A stretch of DNA of 64,000 nucleotides from Sphingomonas sp. IC081 (GCF_006874585.1 NZ_CP029764.1:23593-87592); one strand, 5' to 3'; shown: positions 25,717 through 33,611, numbered from the stretch's first letter. Made by a program: numbers and translations. Notes: generated by a model not told the origin, from the letters alone.

Positions 25717-25949
25717 TCTCGCTTTTGACGCTGTTCAGGCTGGCCTAAAATGTGATCGTTGATGGTCACAACGGCAAGCGGGATCAGGTTGAATAGCTGG
25801 TAGGCGCAGATCGCGCCGACAAAGAACACCAGAAGCGGGTGTGCCTCAACCAGATCATAGTTGGCCCGGACAAAAACTGTCCCCGCTGCGAAGGCGAGGA
25901 CATAGAGGATCATCGTCAAAGCCCCGTCGAATAGGCTGCGCATCGTCAT
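25713..25949 (-). CDS. small two-pass membrane protein (78 aa)
   Basis: Two hydrophobic segments (LTMILYVLAFAAGTVFV; LLVFFVGAICAYQLFNLIPL) separated by a short charged loop, with a polar C-terminal tail. It lies 18 bp after the SprT-like gene on the same strand, so it is the last gene of that operon. Unknown function. Confidence 0.65.
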   Translation of the reverse strand: MTMRSLFDGALTMILYVLAFAAGTVFVRANYDLVEAHPLLVFFVGAICAYQLFNLIPLAVVTINDHILGQPEQRQKRD

Positions 25950-25967
25950 GGGCTGATCCTAGCCCCT

Positions 25968-26672
25968 TTATTCGACAGGGGCGAGGGGCGCGCTGGCGCA
26001 ATCGTCGCCACCGCACAGGAGCCGCAGCGCGGGCTTGCCCCATGCCTGCACGCCGCATGTAGGGCAGCGATATTTGATCCGGTTCGATCGGTTCCCCGTG
26101 GCGGGCTGAAGCACGTCCGCCAGATGGCCGCCGGCAGCGCCGGCGCCGGCGCCGGCGTCGATCGCCGGCGTCGGCATGATGGCCGGGAACCGATCGACCC
26201 ACGAAATGCGGAAATTCTGCGTCAACAGGGCATCCGTGGCGAGCATGAAGGGGCCGCCCGGAATGGCATAGTCGGCCATTTTCTGCCCTGTCCTAGCGCC
26301 TCCGGGCTGGCCCGTGCTGGACGGCATGAGGCCGATCGCTTCCATTTTGTCGGCCCATTCCCGGTTATGATAGCCGGAGCGCGACGGGTTGCCGAAATGG
26401 AACTGCCATGCGTGGACCATTTCATGCGCTACGGTTTGGAGGACTTCGAGCAGGGGGACCACGGCGAAATATGCCGGGTTGATGGCGATTTCGTCGGTCT
26501 TGCTCTTGTCGTGATGATGCACGAACCGTTCCGATGAGAAATAGCCGTAGCTCCGCTTTTCCCTCTGCATCGTAATCAGGCAGGGGGGCAGCTCGCCCGC
26601 GAACAGCTCCCGGTTGTAATGGTCGAACGCCAGTTGCAATTCAGCATAGGCTTGCGCGGTCGGGTTGGTCAT
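25968..26672 (-). CDS. SprT-like zinc metalloprotease domain protein
   Basis: 234 residues. The SprT-like domain has QTVAHEMVHAWQFHFG (HExxH zinc site) and the downstream His in GYHNREWADKMEAIGL. The last 40 residues form a zinc ribbon (RCPTCG ... LLCGGDDC). SprT/Spartan relatives degrade DNA-protein crosslinks or act on phage or plasmid proteins. Its place in a plasmid leading-region-like operon suggests a role with incoming DNA. A Gly/Ala repeat near residue 178 links the parts. Confidence 0.85.
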   Translation of the reverse strand: MTNPTAQAYAELQLAFDHYNRELFAGELPPCLITMQREKRSYGYFSSERFVHHHDKSKTDEIAINPAYFAVVPLLEVLQTVAHEMVHAWQFHFGNPSRSGYHNREWADKMEAIGLMPSSTGQPGGARTGQKMADYAIPGGPFMLATDALLTQNFRISWVDRFPAIMPTPAIDAGAGAGAAGGHLADVLQPATGNRSNRIKYRCPTCGVQAWGKPALRLLCGGDDCASAPLAPVE

Positions 26673-26854
26673 GCGCCCAGCGCCTTCGCTTCGGCCGCGC
26701 AGCGATCCTTATGGGAATACCACTCGCCCAGCGCGCTACCGCGACCACCTTTCCCGAACCATGTCCCGGAGCGCCAACCGCACTCGCAGCTTACCGAAAC
26801 GCCAAAGCTATAGCTTGCCAGCTTGTGCCCCTTGAGGGGCTTTTCCTTCGCCAT
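26669..26854 (-). CDS. small hypothetical protein (61 aa)
   Basis: KEKPLKGHKLASYSFGVSVS begins a basic Gly/Cys protein (SCECGWRSGTWFGKGG) with a lone zinc-finger-like Cys pair and a final Cys. Its stop overlaps the SprT-like start (ATGA). Unknown function; operon position supports that it is real. Confidence 0.65.
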   Translation of the reverse strand: MAKEKPLKGHKLASYSFGVSVSCECGWRSGTWFGKGGRGSALGEWYSHKDRCAAEAKALGA

Positions 26855-26856
26855 AA

Positions 26857-27030
26857 TCAGACCCCTCTTTCATTGCGGCGTCGTTCAACATAGCCATCGG
26901 CCTTGCCGTCCTCGTAATGCTCCCAAAGGTCGGGGTTGGTCGGTTCGCAGCCCTGATAGCGGGGATCATCGGGCCAGCGGCCACAGTTCCACCCGGCGTT
27001 ATAGGCGCGCTGCTGATCTTCATGGGTCAT
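26857..27030 (-). CDS. 57-residue Rmf/CrpP-like small protein
   Basis: Read directly: MTHEDQQRAYNAGWNCGRWP, then a segment ending DLWEHYEDGKADGYVERRRN. The AYNAGW...G ... W..YEDGKADG spacing is like the ribosome-modulation-factor/CrpP group of small plasmid proteins, but this is a pattern match only. Its start overlaps the upstream stop (CAATGA) and it ends 2 bp before the next ATG, so it is firmly inside the leftward operon. Confidence 0.6.
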   Translation of the reverse strand: MTHEDQQRAYNAGWNCGRWPDDPRYQGCEPTNPDLWEHYEDGKADGYVERRRNERGV

Positions 27031-27410
27031 TGGCTGGCTCCCTGTTCAGCGAGGCGGGCCATGACGCGCACCATATTGTCAGAAAGCGACTTGGCCGAGC
27101 CTAGCGCGTCGTCGCGGTCATCCGTGTAGTAGGCGACCCGTTCGGCATGGTCCCGGTGCCAATCGGCATCATGGCGGCCCTGATCGGCCTCCACGATCGA
27201 GGCGAGCCGGAACGTCACCCGATACTCACCTTCCTTTTTGGTGATCGCCATATGAGGCAGCGCCCGAACGGCGGTGAACAACTGGCGGTCGGTTGTGACG
27301 GCCCGCGCCGCGCGCTCTTTCTTGCACTCCTCGCACACGCGGGATTTGAGATTGGCGGTTGGCTTTCCGCACTGGTTGCATGGCGGCAGCGGCTTGACGA
27401 GACGGAACAA
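27027..27410 (-). CDS. zinc-ribbon hypothetical protein, first gene of leftward operon
   Basis: 127 residues from TTG 27410: LVKPLPPCNQCGKPTANLKS, then RVCEECKKERA gives a four-Cys zinc ribbon, followed by a beta-rich domain (YRVTFRLASIVEAD) and a helical end. The AGGAGG at 27421-27415 sits 4-5 bases before the TTG, so TTG 27410 is a better start than ATG 27425, which lies upstream of the ribosome site. Transcribed from the promoter at 27442-27470. Confidence 0.6.
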   Translation of the reverse strand: MFRLVKPLPPCNQCGKPTANLKSRVCEECKKERAARAVTTDRQLFTAVRALPHMAITKKEGEYRVTFRLASIVEADQGRHDADWHRDHAERVAYYTDDRDDALGSAKSLSDNMVRVMARLAEQGASQ

Positions 27411-27425
27411 TCTGACCTCCTGCAT

Positions 27426-27470
27426 TTGTATTGTGCAATACAATCTAGTGGCATTTCCCCTGTCCGTCAA
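27426..27470 (-). promoter_or_regulatory. promoter with overlapping palindromic operator
   Basis: On the - strand: -35 TTGACG (27470-27465), 17-bp spacer, -10 TAGATT (27447-27442), then the palindrome TTGTATTGCACAATACAA (27443-27426, 8-bp arms) covering the expected start point. A regulated promoter for the operon 27410 to 25713. The -35 side is shared with the Tn3-remnant resolution region. Confidence 0.65.
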
Positions 27471-27577
27471 ACGGTCCTCTGGCGGCCAACAGGAATATGT
27501 CCGTTAACTCTGGACCTGCAACGGCGATTCGGACAAGATTGCATAATGACGGGAAAACGGACAGGATCGGACAGTCT

Positions 27578-28171
27578 GTGGCGCTGATCGGCTATGCGCG
27601 AGTCTCGACCGCAGACCAAAAGCTCTCGCTTCAGCTCGACGCGCTGAACAATGCCGGGTGCGACCGTATATTCAACGATCACGCATCAGGGGCGAAGGCC
27701 GATCGGCCTGGTTTGACCGAAGCGCTCGCCTATCTGCGCAGCGGTGACACGCTGGTGGTCTGGAAACTCGATCGTCTTGGCCGCTCCATGAGCCATCTGA
27801 TCGAGAAAGTCGGCGAGCTGGCGGCGCGCGGCATCGGGTTCCGCTCGCTCACCGAAAACATCGACACCACCACTTCCGGCGGGATGCTGGTGTTCAACAT
27901 CTTCGGCTCGCTTGCCCAATTCGAACGCGATCTGATCCGGGAACGCACCCATGCCGGCCTCAAGGCTGCTCGCGAGCGAGGCCGTCCCGGCGGGCGTCGG
28001 CCAGTGGTCACACCCGACAAGCTCCGCAAGGCACGCGATCATATCGCTTCCGGCCTCACCGTTCGCGAAGCCGCCGCGCGCCTCAAGATCGGCAAAACCG
28101 CCCTCTACAAAGCCCTCGAAGCCACGGAGAAGGACGCAAAGCCCAAGCGTTCCCGATCCGTTCACCCTTAG
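27578..28171 (+). CDS. tnpR: Tn3-type serine resolvase
   Basis: 197 residues from GTG 27578. Catalytic Ser in IGYARVSTADQKLSLQ, the QLDAL and KLDRLGRSMSHLIE motifs, the GSLAQFERDLIRERT helix and a C-terminal HTH (LTVREAAARLKIGKTALYKAL). Very close to the resolvase at 56180. Serine resolvases recombine paired res sites in cointegrates. No transposase partner remains here, but it could act on the res of the intact element. Confidence 0.9.
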   Translation: MALIGYARVSTADQKLSLQLDALNNAGCDRIFNDHASGAKADRPGLTEALAYLRSGDTLVVWKLDRLGRSMSHLIEKVGELAARGIGFRSLTENIDTTTSGGMLVFNIFGSLAQFERDLIRERTHAGLKAARERGRPGGRRPVVTPDKLRKARDHIASGLTVREAAARLKIGKTALYKALEATEKDAKPKRSRSVHP

Positions 28172-28175
28172 CGTG

Positions 28176-28204
28176 CAGATACGTCACTTTCGTGTAGTCA
28201 CCCC
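28176..28204 (-). repeat. solo Tn3-type terminal inverted repeat
   Basis: Its outer 21 bp are the same as the left end of the transposon at 55656. It bounds the remnant five bases after the resolvase stop. Confidence 0.75.
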
Positions 28205-28248
28205 TCGTTGGTGACGGGAGACACCCGGCATGGGCACCGGCGCCGGCT

Positions 28249-28331
28249 GTCAGGGACCGCGAAGCGGCCGCGTTAGCGGGCGGTGGGGGAGCCGATTTGC
28301 GCAGCAAATTGGGGGAACCGCCGATCCTTGA
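28249..28331. repeat. 83-bp direct repeat R1, copy 1
   Basis: Matches 28864-28946 with a single visible mismatch. It contains an ATTTGC-GCA-GCAAAT stem and GC-rich blocks. Most of the 317-bp gap 28172-28488 is this repeat plus the Tn3 end and a GC-rich stretch (28332-28488) with no gene seen. Confidence 0.85.
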
Positions 28332-28488
28332 AAGCTGGCGCGCACCCATGCCAAAATGCCACGACACACAGAGAGAAGAGATTGCGCGGGGCGGGGTTCG
28401 ATGCCCCGCCCCGCGCTCTGCATGGCACCGAGATCATCGGTTTCGCCCAGCGGGCGAAAAGGGGCGGGGTTAGCCCGCCCCTCCGGCG

Positions 28489-28806
28489 TCAGCCGGATTG
28501 GCCGCGCTTCGCCTTGGCCGCCAGCACGACCGCGACGACTTGCGGATAGACGCATTCGCCGCGCTCGATGTTGCGGATGCCGGGGCCGTCGAGCACGTCC
28601 TTTATACGGTCCTCGATGATCTGGCCCAGCTCGGCCGCAACCGCCTCGATGTCAGCACTCGTCTTGCCGATAAACATCGGGTCTTTCGGCCACATGCTTT
28701 CCGCGTCGAAATGATCCTTATCGTTCAACGCGGTCGCCAGCGCCTCGATCGCAGCATTTCCAAGCGCACGCTCGAAAGCCAGCTGAGCGAACAGACGATG
28801 AGACAT
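28489..28806 (-). CDS. hypothetical protein (105 aa)
   Basis: Mostly helical, acidic (HRLFAQLAFERALGNAAIEA ... DIEAVAAELGQIIEDRIKDVLD) with a basic C-terminus. A strong AAGGAGG lies before the ATG. Flanked on both sides by the 83-bp repeat R1, so it forms a small cassette. No family recognised. Confidence 0.65.
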   Translation of the reverse strand: MSHRLFAQLAFERALGNAAIEALATALNDKDHFDAESMWPKDPMFIGKTSADIEAVAAELGQIIEDRIKDVLDGPGIRNIERGECVYPQVVAVVLAAKAKRGQSG

Positions 28807-28863
28807 AACAACCTCCTTGTTGCCGGAATTGGCAAGGCCAAGGGGAGGGCAGCGCCGGGTCGG

Positions 28864-28946
28864 GTCAGGGACCGCGAAGCGGCCGCGCTAGCGGGCGGTG
28901 GGGGAGCCGATTTGCGCAGCAAATTGGGGGAACCGCCGATCCTTGA
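28864..28946. repeat. 83-bp direct repeat R1, copy 2
   Basis: Second copy of R1, 58 bp upstream of the 105-residue gene. Ends CCGATCCTTGA, which loosely resembles IncP-type nick regions; this is only a resemblance. Confidence 0.85.
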
Positions 28947-29027
28947 TGCGGCCTGGTGCAGCCCTCATGCTAGGAAGACACTGACGGGGGGATTTAACAA
29001 ACTAACGCCCGCCCATCGAGCGGACCT

Positions 29028-29312
29028 TCACCCTGCGCCGTCTCGCGCCCGAACGATCGCGCTGTATTCCAGCAGCGTTTGCCGGACATTCTCATCATCC
29101 ACCACATTGAGCGCATGGCCGGTGGCCGATGCCTGATCCGTCCGCATTTCGAGCCAAGCGATCCGCGCCGCGTTCGGCGCTACGCAACCATGCTCGAGCG
29201 CGATCTGCTCACTGTAACCGGCGATAACGTCGTTGATGGCCTCAAGGGCCGCCTCATAGGCGATGGCCTGATCTTGGGTCCACAAGGGCGCTGTCGGTGA
29301 GAGGGCAGTCAC
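29028..29312 (-). CDS. hypothetical protein (94 aa)
   Basis: From GTG 29312: VTALSPTAPLWTQDQAIAYE, then a helical stretch with AINDVIAGYSEQIALEHG and RIAWLEMRTDQ. The frame is open further to 29480, but that extension is low-complexity and overlaps a 12-bp hairpin, so I chose the shorter form. No family recognised. Confidence 0.5.
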   Translation of the reverse strand: MTALSPTAPLWTQDQAIAYEAALEAINDVIAGYSEQIALEHGCVAPNAARIAWLEMRTDQASATGHALNVVDDENVRQTLLEYSAIVRARDGAG

Positions 29313-29343
29313 CTTGCCATATAGAGAGGGCAACTGGTCTCCC

Positions 29344-29375
29344 GGCAAGCGCAAACTACGCCATTTGCGCTTGCC
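29344..29375. repeat. perfect 12-bp hairpin
   Basis: Arms GGCAAGCGCAAA and TTTGCGCTTGCC with an 8-base loop, upstream of the 94-residue gene. Around 29440 there is a second short stem (AACGCC/GGCGTT). Possible operator, attenuator or transfer-origin fragment. Confidence 0.6.
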
Positions 29376-29541
29376 GAGAGTGGGCGGCCCTACCGGGGGG
29401 CTTGGGCCGTTGCTGGGCCTATAATCCTCAAACTCACAACGCCAAATGGCGTTGGATAGATTGAAAGGGCGGCGCGACAAACAGATGCCCCCTCGAAGCG
29501 CATCGTGCGAAGTTGCGCATGGACCGCGACAATTCTCGCTC

Positions 29542-30162
29542 TCAGTTGTCGCTCAACCAAGCGAGCTGCTGACCGATTCCAAGCCCCTCCATCGGAACCG
29601 ATGCGCGCCGTTCGATCTGCGGCCAAAGGGGATCGCGATAGTTGCGGCCTGCGAGAACGATCAGCGGCGCGGCGGCGTCGATCTGCTCGGCCATTGCTTC
29701 GATCACGCGCGCGCCCCAAAGGCGGCGCGCGCCTGCCTTCATCGCGCCTAGCGTTTCGTCATAGGGCGCGATGACGGTTTCCGGGGCGATCAGGCCATGC
29801 TTTGCTGACAGGATGAACCATGCGCCGCCCTGTCGTTCGACATAGGCACGGGCCTTCTGGAACCATGGCGATGCGTAAAGATCGCGCGCCGGGGCGGGGC
29901 GGTCCAGCTTCGCAGCAACGCAAGCGACAAGGAAAACCGGAGACGGGGACGGGGGAGGGTCGATGACAGACGGCGGCGCTGCCTCAAGATCGGCAATGAC
30001 GGTGCAGCGGCCCCATTTCTGCAATTGGCGCTGCCATCCTTTCGGCGGTCCTTGGCGCTCGGCAACGTGGCTAAGGGTCGGTCCACCGAACAAGTCGGGT
30101 TGCTCCCCGATGCGCTGCACCGGGGGAACGTAGCGAGGTTCGCGGATGCAATGGCGGGCCAT
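29542..30162 (-). CDS. DUF6884 domain protein
   Basis: 206 residues. After a Pro-rich N-terminal linker the core reads PVFLVACVAAKLDRPAPARD, LYASPWFQKARAYVE and WFILSAKHGLIAPETVIAPY, the DUF6884 pattern (tRNA-guanine transglycosylase/DUF-like fold in phage and plasmid proteins). Function unknown, possibly nucleobase-related. ATG 30162 chosen (MARHC); its start lies just before the previous gene's stop. Confidence 0.7.
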   Translation of the reverse strand: MARHCIREPRYVPPVQRIGEQPDLFGGPTLSHVAERQGPPKGWQRQLQKWGRCTVIADLEAAPPSVIDPPPSPSPVFLVACVAAKLDRPAPARDLYASPWFQKARAYVERQGGAWFILSAKHGLIAPETVIAPYDETLGAMKAGARRLWGARVIEAMAEQIDAAAPLIVLAGRNYRDPLWPQIERRASVPMEGLGIGQQLAWLSDN

Positions 30163-30173
30163 GCTCGATCCCC

Positions 30174-30983
30174 TCAAAAGGCGAAAGCGGTCTGGCCGCT
30201 CGCCTCGGTAAAGCTGGCGCTATCGCCTGCCGCGTAACGGTCGCGGCCCATGGGGGACCATTGCAGATGCCCGGAACGGTCATAGGAAAACCAACCATCC
30301 TCGATCCCGATGATGAAAGACCATGCCTTATCCTCGGCGCAAGGTCCGTGAAGATTGATCGGCCAATGCTCGGCCCCGCGTTCCTGCTGGCAGGGCGACG
30401 GCGCGGAAAAGCTGCGAAGCAACGCGGCGCGGTCGGTCGGCTCGGTAGCTCCCATTTCCCGCATGATCTGGCGGGCCTCGACGGTGCTGATGTGGCCGCT
30501 CGCCTTCCTGTCGGCGTGGTCCGAATAGCGAAGGCCATAGACAACGGCATTGAAGATATTGCGCGGCTCGGTGAACTCCTGCGTGGCGAGCAATTCGCGC
30601 CATTTCCCGGCGCTGATAAGGTCCACCGCATGATGCCAGAGCGAATGAACGCGGTTGCTGTAGCCGTGGCGGTTCGTCACGCCATCGCGGGCGATCTCGA
30701 TCCCTAGCGCACGCTCGACGTGTTGCACGAAAGGATGGGCGGCAAGCAAAGGATGGCGAAGGCCGATCTTGCGCGGCTCGTCCTGCTCTGCGCGGATGAC
30801 CTCGATGGGGAACTGAAACAGGCGCGACGGCAGATTCCACGGCGCGGAAAGGGGAAAGTCGCGGGGCACATCAAGCGCCCCGTTAATGTCCAGCACAAAG
30901 CCGTTTGGCGCGAAGCCTGCGGCAATGATCTGGTCGCCCAGCTGGTCGGCCTGCGCGGTGCGTATCGCGGCGGCGGCGCTCAT
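30174..30983 (-). CDS. hypothetical protein (269 aa)
   Basis: From ATG 30983 (SAAAAIRTAQADQLGDQIIA). Mixed alpha/beta with VERALGIEIARDGVTNRHGY, FNAVVYGLRYSDHADRK and a tail SPMGRDRYAAGDSASFTEA. No family recognised. It overlaps the upstream 82-residue gene by an ATGA, showing one operon. The final 60 residues look like a small sequence-recognition domain but that is impression only. Confidence 0.65.
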   Translation of the reverse strand: MSAAAAIRTAQADQLGDQIIAAGFAPNGFVLDINGALDVPRDFPLSAPWNLPSRLFQFPIEVIRAEQDEPRKIGLRHPLLAAHPFVQHVERALGIEIARDGVTNRHGYSNRVHSLWHHAVDLISAGKWRELLATQEFTEPRNIFNAVVYGLRYSDHADRKASGHISTVEARQIMREMGATEPTDRAALLRSFSAPSPCQQERGAEHWPINLHGPCAEDKAWSFIIGIEDGWFSYDRSGHLQWSPMGRDRYAAGDSASFTEASGQTAFAF

Positions 30984-31228
30984 GCGCTCAACTCCGCATA
31001 GGTGGCGCTGCACTCGTAGCGGATCGCATCGCCATCCCACATAGGACCGCAAACGCCCTTGAATTTCGGTGCGCCCTGCAACTCAGGCCGCTGGCTCGGA
31101 TTGCTGTCGTAACCGCTGCATTGAAGCCCCTCGACCGCTGCCCGGCTGACGATGGTTTCAAAGGTCGCGCCCTCGATCTCGATCCGGTCAAAGTCCTGCT
31201 CGGTCTGGCGGTAGATACGGATTTTCAT
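30980..31228 (-). CDS. hypothetical protein (82 aa)
   Basis: Begins KIRIYRQTEQDFDRIEIEGA; beta-rich, three Cys, ends YECSATYAELSA. First gene of an operon whose leader is repeat R2 copy A (starts 20 bp upstream). Stop overlaps the next ATG. Unknown function. Confidence 0.6.
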   Translation of the reverse strand: MKIRIYRQTEQDFDRIEIEGATFETIVSRAAVEGLQCSGYDSNPSQRPELQGAPKFKGVCGPMWDGDAIRYECSATYAELSA

Positions 31229-31247
31229 GGGCTTTCCCTTCCTAATT

Positions 31248-31463
31248 GAGCCGAAGGCGATGACGGGTCATCGACTTCTGCCGAAAGCGGGCGACGCTGG
31301 GCCGGGGAATGCCGCAAACGGGGCCGATCAGGGGGGAGGGGTATCACCCGCCCTGCACGGAGCGCAGCGAAGGAAGGGCGGGGAAACCCGCCTGGTCGCC
31401 AAGCGGAGCCGCGCAGCGGCGGAGACGGTCTAGCCCTTGCGGCAGGGGGCAGGAACAGGCCCC
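31248..31463. repeat. about 215-bp direct repeat R2, copy A
   Basis: Shares GAGCCGAAGGCGATGACGGG at its start and AGGAACAGGCCCC at its end with 33284-33496, with about one difference per 8-10 bases between. Lies immediately upstream of the 31228 gene. No ORF within. Confidence 0.8.
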
Positions 31464-31512
31464 AAACCCGACAAATCAGCGCGGCGGCTTGCCGCCTCAA
31501 TCTGCGCCAGGA

Positions 31513-31538
31513 CAGGCGGTGGCAGTTGCCACCGCCTG
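31513..31538. repeat. GGTGGC-centred palindrome, site 1
   Basis: Core GGTGGCAGTTGCCACC (31518-31533) extends to 12-bp arms on each side of GT. One of five such sites in 31.5-39.6 kb. Confidence 0.75.
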
Positions 31539-31544
31539 CACCGA

Positions 31545-33002
31545 TCAACCCGGCTTGCGGATCGCAAGCAAAACAGTGTTCACGTTGGTTCCGGCGTGGG
31601 CGAAAGAACCGGGGGGAAGGTCGATCCATTTGCGACCGTGGAAATAGATCGCCTCGCAACCAGCGATCATGCGGTGTAGCGCCTTGTGGCGCTGATCCTC
31701 GCCATACTCTGCCCGCGCGCTCATGATTGCCACCAGCACGCCTCCCGGTTTGAGAAAGGCGAGGGCATGGCGCACATGGTCACAGTCGCGGCCTCGATCA
31801 AAAGGCGGGTTCATTATCACCGCGTCGAACGGTGCGTAATGGGCCGGGTCCAATGCGAGAAAATCGCCCTCGATCGCATCGGCAAAGCCGTGGATTACGC
31901 GTAGTTCGTGGGCGAAGCCGGGTTGCAGCTCCACGCAAGTTACATCGGCACCAGCGTTGCGCGCGGCCGAAGCAAGCGCGGCCTTTCCCGCGCTAGGCTC
32001 TAGAACGCGCTGGCCTGTGCTGATCCTCGCATGTTCGATGACCTGGGCGGCGATCTCCGGGGAAGTCATGAACGCGCCGAAGTTCTTAGCGGGCGTGATA
32101 TGATAGGCCGGGGCCGCTTCTGCCTCGGTCGTCTCATAGCCATCACCGATAGCCTCGCCGTAATATTCCGCGAGCAACAGATTCACGCTCTGCAGAAGGT
32201 CGTCACGCTCGAACCATATGTGCAGATTCCCATTCTTGAAGACGCGAACGCGGAAATAGTCGCCCTCGATCACGGTTGGCAGCGATCCGCGCACGCGTGC
32301 CGAATCGGCAACCTGTGAGGCGATGCTGTGGCCCTCTGAAACCGGGGGCTTTTCGTCCAGTTCCAGAAAGACGCGCTCCACGTCCCGCAACGTGTCGCGG
32401 CGCTCGTAGCGGTCCCATGATCCCCATTCGTTCAAGGCGCGGTCGATGATGAGACGCGCGCCGATCTTGAAACCGTTGTGCGAGCGAAAGCGGCGATCCA
32501 GCTTGGCGAAGACGTTGGCGATGCCGCGCAAATAAAGGTCGCGCCGGTTGGTCCAGATATTCCCGAAAGTGGCGGCGCAGTTGTCGGGCGTGAACGGCAC
32601 GGGATCATCGCGCAAGCCGTCATGAAACTCCTTGCGGGCCTGCTGGTCTAGCAGCTGGTCAAAACCCAGCTGCTCCATGAGGGCCGCCCAGCACCGACGG
32701 TCCATCGTGTGCGTCAAGACGCGCTCGAAATTGTCGCGTGCGGCGATGGTCTGGCGCGCTCCCGTCTCCTTGTCGCGCTGCTCGATAGGCTGCGACTGGA
32801 TAAAAGCGCGGGTCAACGTGTCCTCGGTCCAGTCGCGGCCACATGACAGCGACAGTGCGCCGCCAAGGGTCAGGCGCGCCGCCTCGTCGCGGGTTGCATG
32901 GTAGGTGTCATAGAGGCCCAGCCAAAGGGCTATGGCCTTGTCTCGGCCGTCGCAAATATCCGCGATCTGCGCGGGCGTCATAAGCTCCTGGCCCATGTTC
33001 AC
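31545..33002 (-). CDS. DUF4942 protein with N6-adenine methyltransferase-like domain
   Basis: 485 residues. N-terminal DUF4942 region (about 1-280: TNRRDLYLRGIANVFAKLDR, LIIDRALNEW, RVRVFKNGNLHIWF) and a C-terminal SAM methylase fold: RVLEPSAGKAALASAARNAG (motif I), catalytic IMNPPFDRGRDCDH (motif IV). Typical of conjugative-element leading regions, where it may guard against host restriction. Start GTG 33002 overlaps the preceding stop; ATG 32996 is an alternative. Confidence 0.85.
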   Translation of the reverse strand: MNMGQELMTPAQIADICDGRDKAIALWLGLYDTYHATRDEAARLTLGGALSLSCGRDWTEDTLTRAFIQSQPIEQRDKETGARQTIAARDNFERVLTHTMDRRCWAALMEQLGFDQLLDQQARKEFHDGLRDDPVPFTPDNCAATFGNIWTNRRDLYLRGIANVFAKLDRRFRSHNGFKIGARLIIDRALNEWGSWDRYERRDTLRDVERVFLELDEKPPVSEGHSIASQVADSARVRGSLPTVIEGDYFRVRVFKNGNLHIWFERDDLLQSVNLLLAEYYGEAIGDGYETTEAEAAPAYHITPAKNFGAFMTSPEIAAQVIEHARISTGQRVLEPSAGKAALASAARNAGADVTCVELQPGFAHELRVIHGFADAIEGDFLALDPAHYAPFDAVIMNPPFDRGRDCDHVRHALAFLKPGGVLVAIMSARAEYGEDQRHKALHRMIAGCEAIYFHGRKWIDLPPGSFAHAGTNVNTVLLAIRKPG

Positions 33003-33259
33003 GCCCCCTCGACAATAAGAGCGCCAAAGCCGAAGCCCTCGGCGGCGTCCTCGATGGTGGTCACAAGGCCGTCAAAATCTTCCTCCGGGCCTAGTAGATC
33101 GGCAATCTCGATGACGGCGGGAAGGTCAGCGCCATGATTTTCGGCGAGGTCTTTGATGTAGCCGAAGCGGTCGAAATTGCCCTCTTCCTCATAGCGAGCG
33201 AGCGGGATGGTGCGGGCGGCGTTGATCCGAAGAATTGTTGCCAGCGGAATGTCGGTCAT
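32999..33259 (-). CDS. small hypothetical protein (86 aa)
   Basis: TDIPLATILRINAARTIPLA, then GNFDRFGYIKDLAENHG and an acidic C-terminal half. Overlaps the methylase start by 4 bp (GTGA). ATG 33259 selected because sequence upstream belongs to repeat R2 copy B. No family recognised. Confidence 0.6.
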   Translation of the reverse strand: MTDIPLATILRINAARTIPLARYEEEGNFDRFGYIKDLAENHGADLPAVIEIADLLGPEEDFDGLVTTIEDAAEGFGFGALIVEGA

Positions 33260-33283
33260 GTGCTGTTTTCCCTGCCTAGAATG

Positions 33284-33496
33284 GAGCCGAAGGCGATGAC
33301 GGGTCATCGACTTCTGCCCAGCGGCGAGCAGGGCCGGGGAATGCCGCAAATCAGGGCCGATCAGGGGGGAGGGGGATCACCCGTCCTGCACGGAGCGTAG
33401 CGAAGGAAGGGCGGGGAAACCCGCCTGATCGCCAAGCGAGGCCGCATAGCGGCCGAGACGGTCCAGCCCTTGCGGCAGGGGGCAGGAACAGGCCCC
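33284..33496. repeat. about 215-bp direct repeat R2, copy B
   Basis: Pairs with 31248-31463. It sits 25 bp upstream of the first gene of its operon, the same relation as copy A, so the repeat probably carries a promoter or leader. Confidence 0.8.
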
Positions 33497-33544
33497 GAAG
33501 TCGAACAGCGGGCACGGCGGCATTGCCGCCTCAATCTAGGGAAA

Positions 33545-33611
33545 AGCGCCCGCCAGGTCATAGCGTAGCGGCGACCTAGCGGGCGCTGCGGCATGTCGCC
33601 GGCGACATGCC
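33545..33611. repeat. long hairpin plus perfect 22-bp palindrome
   Basis: 15-bp arms AGCGCCCGCCAGGTC / GACCTAGCGGGCGCT (one mismatch, 33545-33587), followed 2 bp later by a perfect 22-bp palindrome at 33590-33611 with half-site GGCATGTCGCC. The rest of the 33260-33658 gap is repeat R2 and GC-rich sequence with no gene seen. Confidence 0.7.

Larger units (their letters stand above)
27460..28204 (+). mobile_element. Tn3-family remnant: res region, resolvase and one terminal repeat
   Basis: From about 27460 the sequence matches the res region of the intact Tn3-family transposon at 55656-59906. It then carries a resolvase gene and ends in an inverted repeat whose first 21 bases (GGGGTGACTACACGAAAGTGA, read on the - strand from 28204) equal the intact transposon's left end. 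The transposase gene expected on the other side of res is absent. Confidence 0.75.

Noticed and set aside
28332..28488. Possible gene on the + strand beside repeat R1
   Set aside because: The open frames here are GC-driven shadows with no ribosome site and low-complexity translation.
29313..29480. N-terminal extension of the 94-residue gene
   Set aside because: The extension is Pro/Arg-rich, crosses a perfect hairpin and has no ribosome site; the GTG start was kept instead.
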